64,000 nt of DNA, from assembly GCA_963779055.1 (NCBI GenBank), contig CAVZWN010000002.1:124001-188000 (forward strand), in the 5' to 3' direction. Of this stretch, positions 1 through 9,390 are shown piece after piece. This stretch comes from Sulfurimicrobium sp963779055 (GTDB taxonomy: Bacteria > Pseudomonadota > Gammaproteobacteria > Burkholderiales > Sulfuricellaceae). The notes beneath the pieces are model-generated. The model worked only from the letters and a program-made list of their open reading frames with translations, made no database searches and was not told the origin of the DNA. Each line of letters starts with the position of its first letter. The first letter of the stretch is position 1. The position numbers were made by a program, and so were the translations under genes.

Positions 1-3000
1 GATGCCGCCGGAGAAAATCGAAATGGTTTTGCAGCGTGGAGAGATGCTGTCCAGATTCGTAGATAAAAATATTGTACAGGGCGAGGGGCAAACTGACCGA
101 CCCGACCAGGACTTCGCTTTCCTCTGTATTTTCTTCTGTGTTTTCCTCGGTGACGCTGGAAGAAGGGGACTGTTCAAGAGCTTCCGTTGCGGCTAGCGGC
201 GCTTCGGGCGCGCTCGGCTCCGTGATGGAGGGAACCGGCTCCGGTTCGGCCTCGGAAATAGGCGTTTCAGGGGGAGTCTCTTCCTCCTCTGTCTCAAATG
301 ATGCCTCTGCGTTGCCGAGTTCGATGCTTTCCTGTGTTTCAATGGCCCGTTCAGGTACGGCTTGCAGTTGTACAACTGGAGAATCTTCCTCCTCGCCGCC
401 TTCCATCTCCGTTTCGGCCTGTTCCATGGGTGGCTCTACAACGGTCATGGATTCTTCTGCCGGCGATTCGAAGACTGAAGCCTCGATTTCCAGCGCTTCC
501 GTTTCTGCTTCTCCAACGGGGAGAGAGGAGGCAATTATTTCTTCAACGAACTCTGGCTCCGTAGCGCCAGGAGTTTCCTGTATTGCGTCAGCTGACGCAA
601 TCACGGTTTCTTCAGCGCTTTCCTCCGCTGGCTCGGAAATCGCCTCCTCTTCCTTCATTATTACTGGGGCAGTTTCTGTCTTAGCAGCTGTTTCAGTGGA
701 CGAGAAAGTAGCCGCGCCTGTTCTAAGACGCTCGGCCTCAGCCAGCAGATCATCCGCCTGCACCTTGACTGCGCCATCGGTTTTGAGCCCGGCAACCCAG
801 CTGTTGAAGTGTTCGTAGGCCTGCCCGAGCAGGGCAAGCAGTTCCGGCGTAGCATTTTTTTCATCCTGCAACCATTTGTTCATCACCTGCTCGATGGCCC
901 AGGCGACCTCGCCGAGGTCCCAGAGTCCGACCATGCGGCCACTGCCTTTGAGGGTATGAAAACTGCGGCGCAGCGTGGTCAGGGCTTCCTTATTGCCGGG
1001 TTGTTCTTGGCAGATGACCAGGTTTTCGTTTACCGTACCGAGGACTTCGTCAGCCTCTTCGAGGAAGATCTCGAGCATTTCAGCATCGACTGTCTCATCC
1101 GTTTCCTGTGCAAGGCGGGCGGTCTCGGCAGATGGTGCTGCGACAGTCATCTTGGGTTCGGCCAGTGCAGCAGCAGCTTCTGCCAGCTCGGCAGTAGGTG
1201 CAGCGGCCTCTTCCAGCAAACGCTTGAATTCTGCTGCCCGTGATTTTAATGCCGTGTCGGCCACCAGGTCTGCATCTTGCTGCAAGCTGGCGAGTTGCTG
1301 GCGCAGCTCATTTCTCGCCTGTTCGTCCCCCGGATTTTGCTGCCACTGATCAAGCAGGGTCTGTACGTATTGTATCTGGCCGCCCAGTCCGGCTTCAACG
1401 GACACATGATCATCCTCACTCTCGGCAGATAAATGTTCGGGGTGCGGCGCAGTTGCCACATCCGTTGCATTTTCTTCCGGCTCAGGTTCTGCTGTCACTG
1501 CGGTAGGCTCGGCCTCGGGTTTGAGACGGGCCATCGCTTCATCGATGATCTGTACCGCGTCAGTACGGCCACGCTGGATGGACTCGACGTAAAAACCGAG
1601 ACTGCTCAGACCTTCCGCAACCTGCTCCAGCTGCACCTGCTCGGGTTCATAGCCAGGCTGGGAAAAACCATTGATCAGGCTTTCGCATTCACCCAGCAAT
1701 TTGACGGCGGGTTCCAGTTCGAGGATTTTCAGGGCGCCATAAACCTGCTTCAGGAAAGGTTGCAGGCCGGGCAAATCGTCACGCCGGGAAGTGTCGCGGA
1801 AGAAACTATCCAGTACCTGTTCGATATGCTGAAGGTTGGACTGTATTTCCTGGCCGACCTGGGCCAGCAGCAGTTTTTCCTGTGCCTGGCGAGAAATTTC
1901 GTCAAGCAGCGGAATGTCTGCAATTTCCACTTCATCCAGAGTCCCCTGCAGGCTTGCTTGCAGGCGCCTGGTCTGGATGTCGGACTGGCGGCTGAATTCA
2001 TCGGTCGCCCCGAGATAATTTTCCAGGGTGTTTTCTGCGAGCAGCAGGGTGGTGGCCATTTCCATCGCCACTGCTTCGTTCATTTTTTCTGGTGTCGCGG
2101 CGAGTGCTTCAGCGCCTGCATTGATCTGTTGCAGCAGTAAATCAAGCGGCGGGTTTTCCAGTGAAGCTGATTTTTCTGCCAGACGGCGAGACTGTGTGCG
2201 CAAATTTGCCAGACTGTCCGTATTGCCGGCTGTGAATTTAAGCCAGGCATCCTTGGCTGGCGTGAGAATGTCACGCAGTTCGCGCAATAGCGGCTGCATG
2301 CGCTGCTGCTCGGCTTCGGCAAGCTGCTGCTCACTGCCGGTGCGTGGGACATGCGCTTCCAGCTCGAAAAGGTCCTGGATTTCGCGTACACGTTCCGTTA
2401 CCGGTTCGCTGCGGGCGACAAAATACAGTGTGTCGCGAAGCAGCCGTTCCGCCACCTTGGGCGAACCCTCTGCAAGACGGCGGATTTGCTGATCGATTCT
2501 GCCGCACAACTGTTTGATGTCGATGCTGTTTTCCAGGCCGCTGTTGGCCAGGCTTTCTGTCAGGCCGAGAGCCGTCCACCAGAACGTCCGGTGTGCGGGT
2601 ACGGTCTGGGTCTGTTCGATGTCGGCCAGCGCCTCGTGCATGGCCCTGGGGCCTGAAGGGTCATCCGGGTTGCGCAGGAAGCCAAGCAGTCCACGCTGAT
2701 ATCGCGCACGAATTCCTTTGAGGACGGCAGGCAGTTCCTGCTCGCCGATTTGCCGGGAGGCAGCAGATTTTGGGGCGCGAATGGACAAATCGGGGAAAAA
2801 AAGATCACTTTCGCTGACTTTTTCCATCCCCCGTGCGCCGAGCAGCGATTGGTAGAGGGGGAACAGACGCAGAGGCTGGTCCGCCTGTCCATTGAGCAAG
2901 TCTTCCAGGTATTGTGATAGTGCGGTCATGCCCTGGTTGATCAGACTGATATTGGCGCCAGAAATGGCGACTTCGCGTTTTTCCAGTGCGGCGACCAGTT

Positions 3001-3214
3001 TTTCTATGGCCTCGCTGAAGCGTGCCACACCTTCCAGCCCCACCATCTGGATGGCGCCGCTGACCTGGTGCAAGTGCGTCTGGCACTGGCGCAGTGGCGT
3101 GCTGTCGGAAGCGTCGGCAGCGAATTGAGTCAGCTTTTCGCCTGCCTGTTGCAGCGCCTGATCAATTTCGCCCTTGACCCAGGTCAGCGGGCCGGTATCG
3201 AATTCAATGCTCAT
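1..3214 (-). CDS. chpA: ChpA/PilL-type hybrid histidine kinase, N-terminal part (3' end outside window)
   Basis: This is the kinase of the Pil-Chp chemosensory system, which controls type IV pilus twitching and cAMP or surface responses. The ORF starts at ATG 3214 and stays open to the window edge, giving about 1071 residues without the CheA core; the Pseudomonas homologue is near 2,500 aa, so more than half is missing. Visible are an N-terminal Hpt-like segment (THLHQVSGAIQMVGLEG, near residue 47), a classical phosphotransfer motif FHTLKGSGRMVGL near residue 750, and a long Glu/Ala/Pro/Val-rich linker in the last third. The last visible residues (VSLPLALYNIFIYE) look like the lead-in to another Hpt module. 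It lies 25 bp downstream of pilJ in the pilGHIJ-chpA order. Identity is confident; domain count is not. Confidence 0.9.
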   Translation of the reverse strand, partial: MSIEFDTGPLTWVKGEIDQALQQAGEKLTQFAADASDSTPLRQCQTHLHQVSGAIQMVGLEGVARFSEAIEKLVAALEKREVAISGANISLINQGMTALSQYLEDLLNGQADQPLRLFPLYQSLLGARGMEKVSESDLFFPDLSIRAPKSAASRQIGEQELPAVLKGIRARYQRGLLGFLRNPDDPSGPRAMHEALADIEQTQTVPAHRTFWWTALGLTESLANSGLENSIDIKQLCGRIDQQIRRLAEGSPKVAERLLRDTLYFVARSEPVTERVREIQDLFELEAHVPRTGSEQQLAEAEQQRMQPLLRELRDILTPAKDAWLKFTAGNTDSLANLRTQSRRLAEKSASLENPPLDLLLQQINAGAEALAATPEKMNEAVAMEMATTLLLAENTLENYLGATDEFSRQSDIQTRRLQASLQGTLDEVEIADIPLLDEISRQAQEKLLLAQVGQEIQSNLQHIEQVLDSFFRDTSRRDDLPGLQPFLKQVYGALKILELEPAVKLLGECESLINGFSQPGYEPEQVQLEQVAEGLSSLGFYVESIQRGRTDAVQIIDEAMARLKPEAEPTAVTAEPEPEENATDVATAPHPEHLSAESEDDHVSVEAGLGGQIQYVQTLLDQWQQNPGDEQARNELRQQLASLQQDADLVADTALKSRAAEFKRLLEEAAAPTAELAEAAAALAEPKMTVAAPSAETARLAQETDETVDAEMLEIFLEEADEVLGTVNENLVICQEQPGNKEALTTLRRSFHTLKGSGRMVGLWDLGEVAWAIEQVMNKWLQDEKNATPELLALLGQAYEHFNSWVAGLKTDGAVKVQADDLLAEAERLRTGAATFSSTETAAKTETAPVIMKEEEAISEPAEESAEETVIASADAIQETPGATEPEFVEEIIASSLPVGEAETEALEIEASVFESPAEESMTVVEPPMEQAETEMEGGEEEDSPVVQLQAVPERAIETQESIELGNAEASFETEEEETPPETPISEAEPEPVPSITEPSAPEAPLAATEALEQSPSSSVTEENTEENTEESEVLVGSVSLPLALYNIFIYESGQHLSTLQNHFDFLRRH

Positions 3215-3239
3215 GTATTAAGCGCCCTTAATGGCTTGC

Positions 3240-5375
3240 TCAGGAAAGTTTGAAACCGGCCACAGAACCGCGCAGGTCGGTTGCCAGGGTCGCCAGCTCT
3301 CCAACGGAAATGGCAGTTTTCTTGGTGCCTTCCGTGGTCTGAATGGTGATGCTCTGAATTTCCTGCATGCTGCTGGCCACGACGCCTGCTGCCTCCGCCT
3401 GATTCTGGGTGGCGCGCGAAATGGTTTCGATCAGCTCTGCGAGGTTGCGCGACACCTGGCCGATTTCGTTCAGGGCCTGACCGGCTGCGTCCGAAAGTTT
3501 TGCCCCCTCCACCACACCCTGAGTACTCTTCTCCATCGCTGACACGGCATCCTGAGTATCGGTCTGAATGGTCTTCACAATCGCCGAGATTTGTTTGGTT
3601 GCCTCGCCGGAGCGCTCCGCCAGACGCTGCACCTCTTCGGCCACCACGGTGAAGCCACGCCCGGCTTCACCAGCTGAGGCCGCCTGGATGGCAGCGTTCA
3701 GCGCAAGGATGTTGGTCTGTTCGGTAATATCGGAAATCAGGTCCACGATTTCGGAAATCTCCTGTGAGCTTTCGCCCAGACGTTTGATCCGCTTCGATGT
3801 GTCCTGAATGTGCTCGCGAATTTCATTCATGCCGGTAATGGAGTTGCGTACCGCAACGGTACCTTTTTCTGCAGCTTCCAGCGATTGTTGCGCCACACGG
3901 GCGGATTCGGCGGCGTTGCTCGATACCTCGTTAATGGACTGCGCCATCTGCAGCACCTGCGCAGACGTATCCTCGATTTCACGGGATTGTTTTTGTGCTG
4001 CGCCCAGAAGCTCGTCGGAAATGTCCTGCGCCTCTTCGGAAGCACGCGTCACCTGTTCACTGGTTTTGTTGATCTCGGTTACCAGTCCGCGCAGCTCGTC
4101 AATGGTGTAGTTGATCGAATCCGCAATGGCGCCGGTAATATCCTCGGTCACCTTGGCGCGTACCGTCAGGTCGCCTTCGGCCAGATCGCCCATTTCGTTC
4201 AGCAGACGCAAAATGGCTTCCTGGTTGGCCTTGTTTTCGCGCTCGCTCGACAATGCCCGTTTCTTTGCGTCATTCACGTTAATCATACCCAGCATGACCA
4301 GCGATCCGACGGCGAGGAGACCATAAACGAAGGACAGGATCAGCAGGCCTGTCCCGCCGGCGAGTTTTTCATAGTTTTCGGAAAGTTTGCGCGTGCCTTC
4401 GAGCAGCTCGTCGCTACCCACAAAAATGCCGCGACCGGCCTGCTTGGAGTTCACCAGCTCCTGCATACTTTGCAGAATCCTGTTGGAGTGCGTCGAAAAC
4501 TCCTTGAATGCTTCGCTGAGTTCATCCAGCTTGTCGCGCGTGTCGGGGTCATTGACTGCGGCCAGGCGCAGGTCTTCACTGCCGCTGATGAGGCCGTCGA
4601 GCATTTCCTGGAAAGTATTGGTGTCCTTGCCCAGCAGGAAAGCCACCTCCGGGTCAATCACGTCGGATGAGAGCAAGGTGTTGGCGTTTTTGGCCAGGCG
4701 CTGCGTCAGCATCACCAACTGGGAAGCGATCGATATCTCCCGCAACGGGGCAGCAGCCTGGGTCAGAAGTGCGGCCACCTGTTCAGACAGCTCCAGCAGC
4801 TGGATGTTGTTGGCATTGATCGCGGCCACACTGCGATTCAGTTCCACCAGTTTCTTTTCCTGCGGCAGAATCAGGTAAATCGCTTTCTCAGTCGGCTCCC
4901 ACTTTTTGTCGAGCTCTTTCAGTATCGGCTGCATGGAAGAGGGTGAGGCGGGCAGGCCATCGCCACCATTGGTCAGCTTTTTCAGGTTTTTCTCAAACAG
5001 GGCCTCACTGTCGCCCAATTGCTTGAATGCGGTCGAATTGCCCTGAGCCGCCTGCTGCGCGCTTTTTGCAATCCGCTGCGAAAGCATCTGCATCTCGGTT
5101 GAAGTGGCGACATATTCAGCATTCCGGCCCACCTGTATGGTGTTGTAAACCAGGGTGACCACCGCCAGGATAAGAAAAACAGCGAGCGTCGAAACCGTGA
5201 TGAGGTATTGTTTTTCGATCGGCAGATGGCCGATGACAGGCACACTCCCGGGTTCCTTGCCGGAGAGGTTGCGCAGGCCTTGCAGGATCATGGTTGTATG
5301 CATCGGCGATTCACCGGCGCTTTTAGTTTTCCCCTTGCCCTTCCAGAACATCAGATTTTCCACTTTGAAAGCCAT
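3240..5375 (-). CDS. pilJ: PilJ, type IV pilus methyl-accepting chemotaxis protein
   Basis: This is the inner-membrane transducer of the Pil-Chp pathway, signalling to ChpA through the CheW-like adaptor PilI. The 711-aa protein has a cytoplasmic start, TM1 at about 58-80, a large periplasmic region with two PilJ-type repeats, TM2 near 385-405 (GLLILSFVYGLLAVGSLVML), a HAMP-like stretch, and the conserved MCP hairpin tip with ISDITEQTNILALNAAIQAA and GRGFTVVAEEVQRLAERSG. I chose ATG 5375 because GGAG lies about 9 bp upstream; an in-frame ATG at 5390 and an open frame further upstream are alternatives. It follows pilI by 38 bp and precedes chpA. Usual family length is about 680 aa, so the length fits. 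Confidence 0.93.
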   Translation of the reverse strand: MAFKVENLMFWKGKGKTKSAGESPMHTTMILQGLRNLSGKEPGSVPVIGHLPIEKQYLITVSTLAVFLILAVVTLVYNTIQVGRNAEYVATSTEMQMLSQRIAKSAQQAAQGNSTAFKQLGDSEALFEKNLKKLTNGGDGLPASPSSMQPILKELDKKWEPTEKAIYLILPQEKKLVELNRSVAAINANNIQLLELSEQVAALLTQAAAPLREISIASQLVMLTQRLAKNANTLLSSDVIDPEVAFLLGKDTNTFQEMLDGLISGSEDLRLAAVNDPDTRDKLDELSEAFKEFSTHSNRILQSMQELVNSKQAGRGIFVGSDELLEGTRKLSENYEKLAGGTGLLILSFVYGLLAVGSLVMLGMINVNDAKKRALSSERENKANQEAILRLLNEMGDLAEGDLTVRAKVTEDITGAIADSINYTIDELRGLVTEINKTSEQVTRASEEAQDISDELLGAAQKQSREIEDTSAQVLQMAQSINEVSSNAAESARVAQQSLEAAEKGTVAVRNSITGMNEIREHIQDTSKRIKRLGESSQEISEIVDLISDITEQTNILALNAAIQAASAGEAGRGFTVVAEEVQRLAERSGEATKQISAIVKTIQTDTQDAVSAMEKSTQGVVEGAKLSDAAGQALNEIGQVSRNLAELIETISRATQNQAEAAGVVASSMQEIQSITIQTTEGTKKTAISVGELATLATDLRGSVAGFKLS

Positions 5376-5413
5376 TGCCGTTTTCTCCATCCCTCGTGTT
5401 TTATTGGGTGCCG

Positions 5414-5935
5414 CTATCGTCCTGCCTGCAGGAAACTCTGATCTGAGACCAGAGCCTGGATGTTCAATTCTTGCCAGCGCCGTCCGTCGGCATCGGAAAA
5501 TTCGGCACTTACCCATGGGGCAGCGCCGCTGCTTATTTCCACAGGCTGCAACTGGTTGGCATGGCGAAGGCCCAGCAGCCGGCTGACCAGTAGCCCCGAG
5601 TTCACCAGAAACCGGGGGTTGGCCAGGACCAGACGCTTGTCGGTTCCGCCGGAAACCGGCTCACCGCCACAGAAGGCTGAAAAATCCACCGCACTGTACA
5701 GATTGCCCCGGATGTTGGCTACGCCGGCGAACCAGGGCTGCGAATGTGGCACCTGTGCGAGTTCGGGCGGTGGAATCACTTCGCCTACGTCGGCAAGGTC
5801 AACCAGCCAGTACTGACTGCCTACTTGCAGGCCAAGTTTGGATGCCGCCTGTACTTCGCCCCCCTGGGCAATGGCCTGCAGCTTGGCAACCACGCCTTGC
5901 TGATATTCGCGCAAGCTGATTTTTCTGCGTGCCAT
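5414..5935 (-). CDS. pilI: PilI, CheW-like adaptor
   Basis: This is the coupling protein that links PilJ to the histidine kinase ChpA. It has 173 residues, nearly all a CheW-like SH3-type fold: the run WLVDLADVGEVIPPPE, the glycine-rich FAGVANIRGNLYSAVD and the C-terminal strand VSAEFSDADGRRWQELN match the family pattern. It begins MARRKISLREYQQG, typical of PilI. It lies 22 bp downstream of pilH and 38 bp upstream of pilJ, so it is co-transcribed with them. A general CheW is possible by fold, but the neighbourhood decides for PilI. Confidence 0.9.
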   Translation of the reverse strand: MARRKISLREYQQGVVAKLQAIAQGGEVQAASKLGLQVGSQYWLVDLADVGEVIPPPELAQVPHSQPWFAGVANIRGNLYSAVDFSAFCGGEPVSGGTDKRLVLANPRFLVNSGLLVSRLLGLRHANQLQPVEISSGAAPWVSAEFSDADGRRWQELNIQALVSDQSFLQAGR

Positions 5936-5957
5936 GGTGGACTGTTTTCCTTTGATG

Positions 5958-6323
5958 TTAGCCGAGCGCGGAAATTTTGCTCAGCAGTTCGGCCTGGTCC
6001 ACCGGCTTGGTGACGTAATCTTTTGCACCCTGACGCATGGCCCATACCTTGTCCGTTTCCTGGCCCTTGGTGGTGCACATGATGACTGGGATGTGCTTGG
6101 TTTCGTCATCCTTGGTAATGGCGCGAGTTGCCTGGAAACCGTTTAGGCCAGGCATGACCACGTCCATGATAATGAGGTCGGGTTTTTCCTGCTTGGCCTT
6201 GCCCAGCGCTTCTTCGCCATTTTCAGCAAGCACGACCTGATAGCCCTGTTTGGTCAGCAGGCCGCTGAGGAAGTGACGCTCTGTGGGAGAGTCATCTACG
6301 AGCAGGATTTTATTGATGGCCAT
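5958..6323 (-). CDS. pilH: PilH, single-domain response regulator
   Basis: This CheY-like receiver is phosphorylated by ChpA and modulates pilus retraction and the signal level of the Chp pathway. The 121 residues are a lone receiver domain: acidic pocket DDS at residues 10-12, phospho-acceptor Asp in IIMDVVMPGLNGFQ near residue 54, Thr in IMCTTKGQ, and Lys in YVTKPVD near 108. There is no output domain. ATG 6323 is preceded by a purine-rich AGAGGTAAATC. It sits between pilG (21 bp away) and pilI, the standard gene order. Confidence 0.92.
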   Translation of the reverse strand: MAINKILLVDDSPTERHFLSGLLTKQGYQVVLAENGEEALGKAKQEKPDLIIMDVVMPGLNGFQATRAITKDDETKHIPVIMCTTKGQETDKVWAMRQGAKDYVTKPVDQAELLSKISALG

Positions 6324-6344
6324 GATTTACCTCTTGCAAAAATT

Positions 6345-6746
6345 TTAGGCGGCATTACGCGCTGCGGTGTGCTTCCGGACGGCTTCCAGCAGACTGTCCT
6401 TGGTGAACGGTTTGGTGAGATATTCGTCCGACCCTACCATCCTGCCCCGGGCGCGATCAAATAATCCATCCTTGCTGGATAGCATGATGACCGGGGTATG
6501 CTTGAAACGGGGATTTTTCTTGATCAGCATGGTGGTCTGATAACCGTCCAGACGAGGCATCATGATATCCACGAAAATGATGTCGGGCCCGTAGTCGGTG
6601 ATTTTTGCCATGGCATCAAAGCCATCTTCCGCCAGAATGACTTCGCAACTTGCTTTTAGCAGGAATATTTCGGCGCTGCGGCGAATGGTGTTGCTGTCAT
6701 CAATGACCATGACCTTAATCCCGGCCAGATTATTTTCTTCGCTCAC
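6345..6746 (-). CDS. pilG: PilG, single-domain response regulator
   Basis: This is the first gene of the Pil-Chp operon and encodes the CheY-like regulator that promotes pilus extension in twitching motility. The 133-aa receiver has DDS near residues 16-18, the acceptor Asp in IIFVDIMMPRLDGYQT near 59, Ser-Ser in VIMLSSKDG and Lys in YLTKPFTK. The most likely start is GTG at 6746, since the nearby ATG at 6750 is out of frame; a G-rich tract (GGGGG) lies just upstream. It is divergent from the phosphate-binding-like gene at 6962. The rubredoxin gene often found before pilG in betaproteobacteria is not in the short upstream gap. Confidence 0.9.
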   Translation of the reverse strand: MSEENNLAGIKVMVIDDSNTIRRSAEIFLLKASCEVILAEDGFDAMAKITDYGPDIIFVDIMMPRLDGYQTTMLIKKNPRFKHTPVIMLSSKDGLFDRARGRMVGSDEYLTKPFTKDSLLEAVRKHTAARNAA

Positions 6747-6892
6747 TCATCCCCCTTGCATGCTTCTTTGAGTCTGTATGTGTATAACAGCAGCATGCCA
6801 TTGTATAGAAAATCATCCGCAGGTAAACCCCTACAGGATCTACGGGAGGAAATAGCGCGATTTCTGGCGGCGCACAGGGAGGCAAGCAACAA

Positions 6893-6920
6893 TTGTCGTT
6901 GCAGGCAACTATGCTATGAT
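6893..6920 (+). promoter_or_regulatory. Candidate sigma-70 promoter
   Basis: TTGTCG (6893-6898) and TATGAT (6915-6920) are separated by 16 bp in the divergent gap between pilG and the phosphate-binding-like gene. The predicted transcript would start near 6927, about 35 nt before ATG 6962. This is motif matching by eye only. Confidence 0.35.
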
Positions 6921-6961
6921 GCCGCGACGTGTTTGCCGTCAAACAATCAGGATATATGCTT

Positions 6962-7867
6962 ATGCTGCGCAAATTGCTGACCCTTGCCGTTCTGCTCGCA
7001 TCTACTGTCATGGCGCCATTATCCTTGGCGGATGTCACGATTGTCGGTTCCAGCACACTCGAGCCTTTCCTCAAGCAATGGGCGCAGATTCACCAGGCCA
7101 AAGCGCCAGCAGTTGAGATCAATATTTCCAGTCCAGGCACCAGCGTGGCGCCCAAGGCCCTGATTTCCGGTAAGGCTGACCTGGCCGCGATGAACCGTGA
7201 AATGACGCATGATGAAAGCGAAACCTTTATTCGTGCTCACGGCCATTACCCTATCGGCATCGCGGTGGCAATCGAGGCGGTTGCGCTCTATGCCCACCCG
7301 GATAACCCGGTGCAGGGGCTGGATTTAAAACAGGTGGATGCCATTTATTCCGCTGGCCATGGCTGCGGCTGGAGCGAGGATATCAGGCAGTGGGGGCAGC
7401 TTGGCCTGCCCGCCCCATGGGACAAGCAGGCCATCATGCTGCTGGGTCACGACAAGAAATCCGCTGTACGTGATTTTTTCAATAAATCTGTATTGTGCCG
7501 TGACGATTTTGCGAGCGAGGTTGAGGAGCTCAAACATGAACAGGTGTTGGCCAAGGTGGCTGAAACCAGGAATGCATTGGGTTACGGCCGCTATCAGCCG
7601 GGTACAAAACTGAAAATGGTGCCCCTGAAAAAAGGCGCAGGGGAGTATGTCGCGCTCACGCCCGCCAATGTGTACAACAGGAGTTACCGGTTGCAACATT
7701 TCATGTATCTGTATGTCAATAAAACCAGCGGCAAACCGGTTTCTGCCGCAATCGCCGATTTTCTCCGGACCGGCTTATCGAAAGAAGGCCAGGCGGCCGT
7801 TGCTGATGCGGGCTACCTACCGCTCTCGGATGATCTTATCCAGCGCCAGTTGAGCAAACTTAAATAA
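6962..7867 (+). CDS. PstS-like phosphate/oxyanion-binding periplasmic protein
   Basis: This is a periplasmic substrate-binding protein of the PstS-like family, 301 aa. The signal peptide MLRKLLTLAVLLASTVMAPL ends near LSLA, and the mature part opens with VTIVGSSTLEPFLKQW, where GSST is the anion-binding loop of phosphate-binding proteins. Further family features are SSPGTSVAPKALISGKADLAAMNREM and a C-terminal NRSYRLQHFMYLYVNK segment. ATG 6962 is chosen over 6956 because AGGA lies 9 bp upstream. No pstC, pstA or pstB is adjacent, so it may feed a remote transporter or act as a sensor. The ligand is inferred from the family. Confidence 0.7.
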   Translation: MLRKLLTLAVLLASTVMAPLSLADVTIVGSSTLEPFLKQWAQIHQAKAPAVEINISSPGTSVAPKALISGKADLAAMNREMTHDESETFIRAHGHYPIGIAVAIEAVALYAHPDNPVQGLDLKQVDAIYSAGHGCGWSEDIRQWGQLGLPAPWDKQAIMLLGHDKKSAVRDFFNKSVLCRDDFASEVEELKHEQVLAKVAETRNALGYGRYQPGTKLKMVPLKKGAGEYVALTPANVYNRSYRLQHFMYLYVNKTSGKPVSAAIADFLRTGLSKEGQAAVADAGYLPLSDDLIQRQLSKLK

Positions 7868-7929
7868 TTCTGCAAACCGCCGTGGCAAAGCCCGCTCCGG
7901 CGGGGCACTGTTACGGAATCTCTATTGCC

Positions 7930-8748
7930 ATGCCTGATACACCACCTATTGTGCTTACCTTTGCCGCCTCTGATCCCAGCGGGGGAGCTGGATTACAGGC
8001 GGACATCCTGACTTTGTCGAGCATGGGCTGTTACCCTCTTTCGGTGGTGACGGCCATTACGGTACAGGATACCGTGGGGGTGGAAGATATTTTTGCTCTG
8101 GATGCCGAACTGGTATCTGCCCAGGCCCGTGCAGTGCTGGAAGACATGCCGGTGGCAGCCTTCAAGATCGGCATGCTGGGCAGCGTGGAGAATGTCGCTG
8201 CGATTGCAGAAATCGTTGCGGACTATCCTGATGTGCCATTGATACTCGACCCGGTTCTGGCTTCGGGACGGGGCGATGAGCTGGCATCGGAGGAAATGCT
8301 GGAAGCCATGCTTGACATGCTGATTCCCCAGGCCACGATCATTACCCCCAACAGCCTGGAAGCACGCCGTCTATGCCAGGATGACGGTGACGAGGATCTG
8401 GATTTTTCGGATTGCGCCCGGCGTCTGGTCGAGCTGGGATGCGAGTATGTGCTGGTTACCGGCACGCATGAAAATACCCCGCAGGTGGTGAATACGCTTT
8501 ATGGTCAGCATGGCGTATTGCGCTCTGATGCCTGGCAGCGCCTTCCAGGCAGTTATCACGGGTCGGGCTGTACTCTGGCTTCGGCGCTTGCCGCTTCGAT
8601 TGCGCATGGTCTCGGTGTTGCCGATGCGGTGCGCGAGGCCCAGGAATATACCTGGCAAACCCTGCAGGCCGGATTCAGGCCGGGGATGGGGCAGTACATT
8701 CCGGATCGCCTGTTCTGGGCGCGCGAAGAAGAAAGCGATGCGGATTAG
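7930..8748 (+). CDS. thiD: ThiD, hydroxymethylpyrimidine (phosphate) kinase
   Basis: This ribokinase-like kinase phosphorylates HMP and HMP-P in thiamine synthesis. The protein has 272 residues. The N-terminal motif FAASDPSGGAGLQADI binds the pyrimidine, VVTAITVQDT is the conserved second strand, and GSYHGSGCTLASALAAS is the C-terminal anion hole and catalytic-base motif. ATG 7930 is chosen because conserved sequence begins at once (PPIVLTFAASD). The stop overlaps the thiE start by 11 bp, so the two are translationally coupled. Confidence 0.9.
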   Translation: MPDTPPIVLTFAASDPSGGAGLQADILTLSSMGCYPLSVVTAITVQDTVGVEDIFALDAELVSAQARAVLEDMPVAAFKIGMLGSVENVAAIAEIVADYPDVPLILDPVLASGRGDELASEEMLEAMLDMLIPQATIITPNSLEARRLCQDDGDEDLDFSDCARRLVELGCEYVLVTGTHENTPQVVNTLYGQHGVLRSDAWQRLPGSYHGSGCTLASALAASIAHGLGVADAVREAQEYTWQTLQAGFRPGMGQYIPDRLFWAREEESDAD

Positions 8749-9382
8749 CGGGCTGTATGCGATCACGCCGGAACAGCCGGATACGGCACGTCTGTTGTCG
8801 CAGGTTCGTGCGGTTCTGAGCGGCGGCGCACGGGTGGTGCAGTACCGCTGCAAGAGTCAGGATGTGGCGCTGCTGCATGAGCAGGCAAGCGAACTGCGGG
8901 CACTGTGCCATGAGTTTGAGGTGCCGCTGATCGTCAATGACAGCCTGCGCCTCGCCGATCTGAGCGGCGCCGATGGTCTGCATCTGGGGCGAGACGACGG
9001 TTCCCTGCGTCAGGCGCGTATCGTGCTGGGTGCGGAGAAGATGATCGGCATGTCTTGCTATAATAGCCTGGAGCTGGCCTTGCAGGCGGAGGCCGAAGGG
9101 GCGGACTATGTTGCTTTCGGCAGCTTCTTCCCCTCCAGCACCAAGCCGGGGGCGGTGGCGGCGCCACTGTCGCTGCTAGGCGAGGCAAGGTCACGTTTGT
9201 CCGTGCCCATCGTCGCGATTGGCGGAATTACTCCGGATAATGCGGCTGCGCTGATTGATGCCGGTGCGGATGCAGTTGCTGTGATTTCCGGCCTGTTCGA
9301 TGCGCCCGATATCCTTCTCGCGGCACAACAATATTCTCAATTATTTACCCAGCCGCCCCAATCCGGGCACTGGCTGCATTAG
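8738..9382 (+). CDS. thiE: ThiE, thiamine-phosphate synthase
   Basis: This enzyme joins HMP-PP with thiazole phosphate to make thiamine phosphate. The 214-aa TIM barrel shows QYRCKSQD (the common Q-Y-R-x-K pyrophosphate motif), LIVNDSLRLA, DGLHLGRDD, and the loop FGSFFPSSTKPG followed by VAIGGITPDNA. ATG 8738 overlaps the end of thiD and gives the standard beginning MRISGLYAITPE. hemL follows 8 bp later, so thiD-thiE-hemL look like one transcript, a common betaproteobacterial arrangement. Confidence 0.92.
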   Translation: MRISGLYAITPEQPDTARLLSQVRAVLSGGARVVQYRCKSQDVALLHEQASELRALCHEFEVPLIVNDSLRLADLSGADGLHLGRDDGSLRQARIVLGAEKMIGMSCYNSLELALQAEAEGADYVAFGSFFPSSTKPGAVAAPLSLLGEARSRLSVPIVAIGGITPDNAAALIDAGADAVAVISGLFDAPDILLAAQQYSQLFTQPPQSGHWLH

Positions 9383-9390
9383 GAAAAATC

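Noticed and set aside
72..818. Ser-rich 248-codon frame on the plus strand
   Set aside because: It is the opposite frame of the Glu/Ala-rich linker of ChpA.
6756..6980. Possible 74-aa Cys-containing protein before the PstS-like gene
   Set aside because: It overlaps the proposed promoter and the next gene's start, has no ribosome site, and the composition is not convincing.
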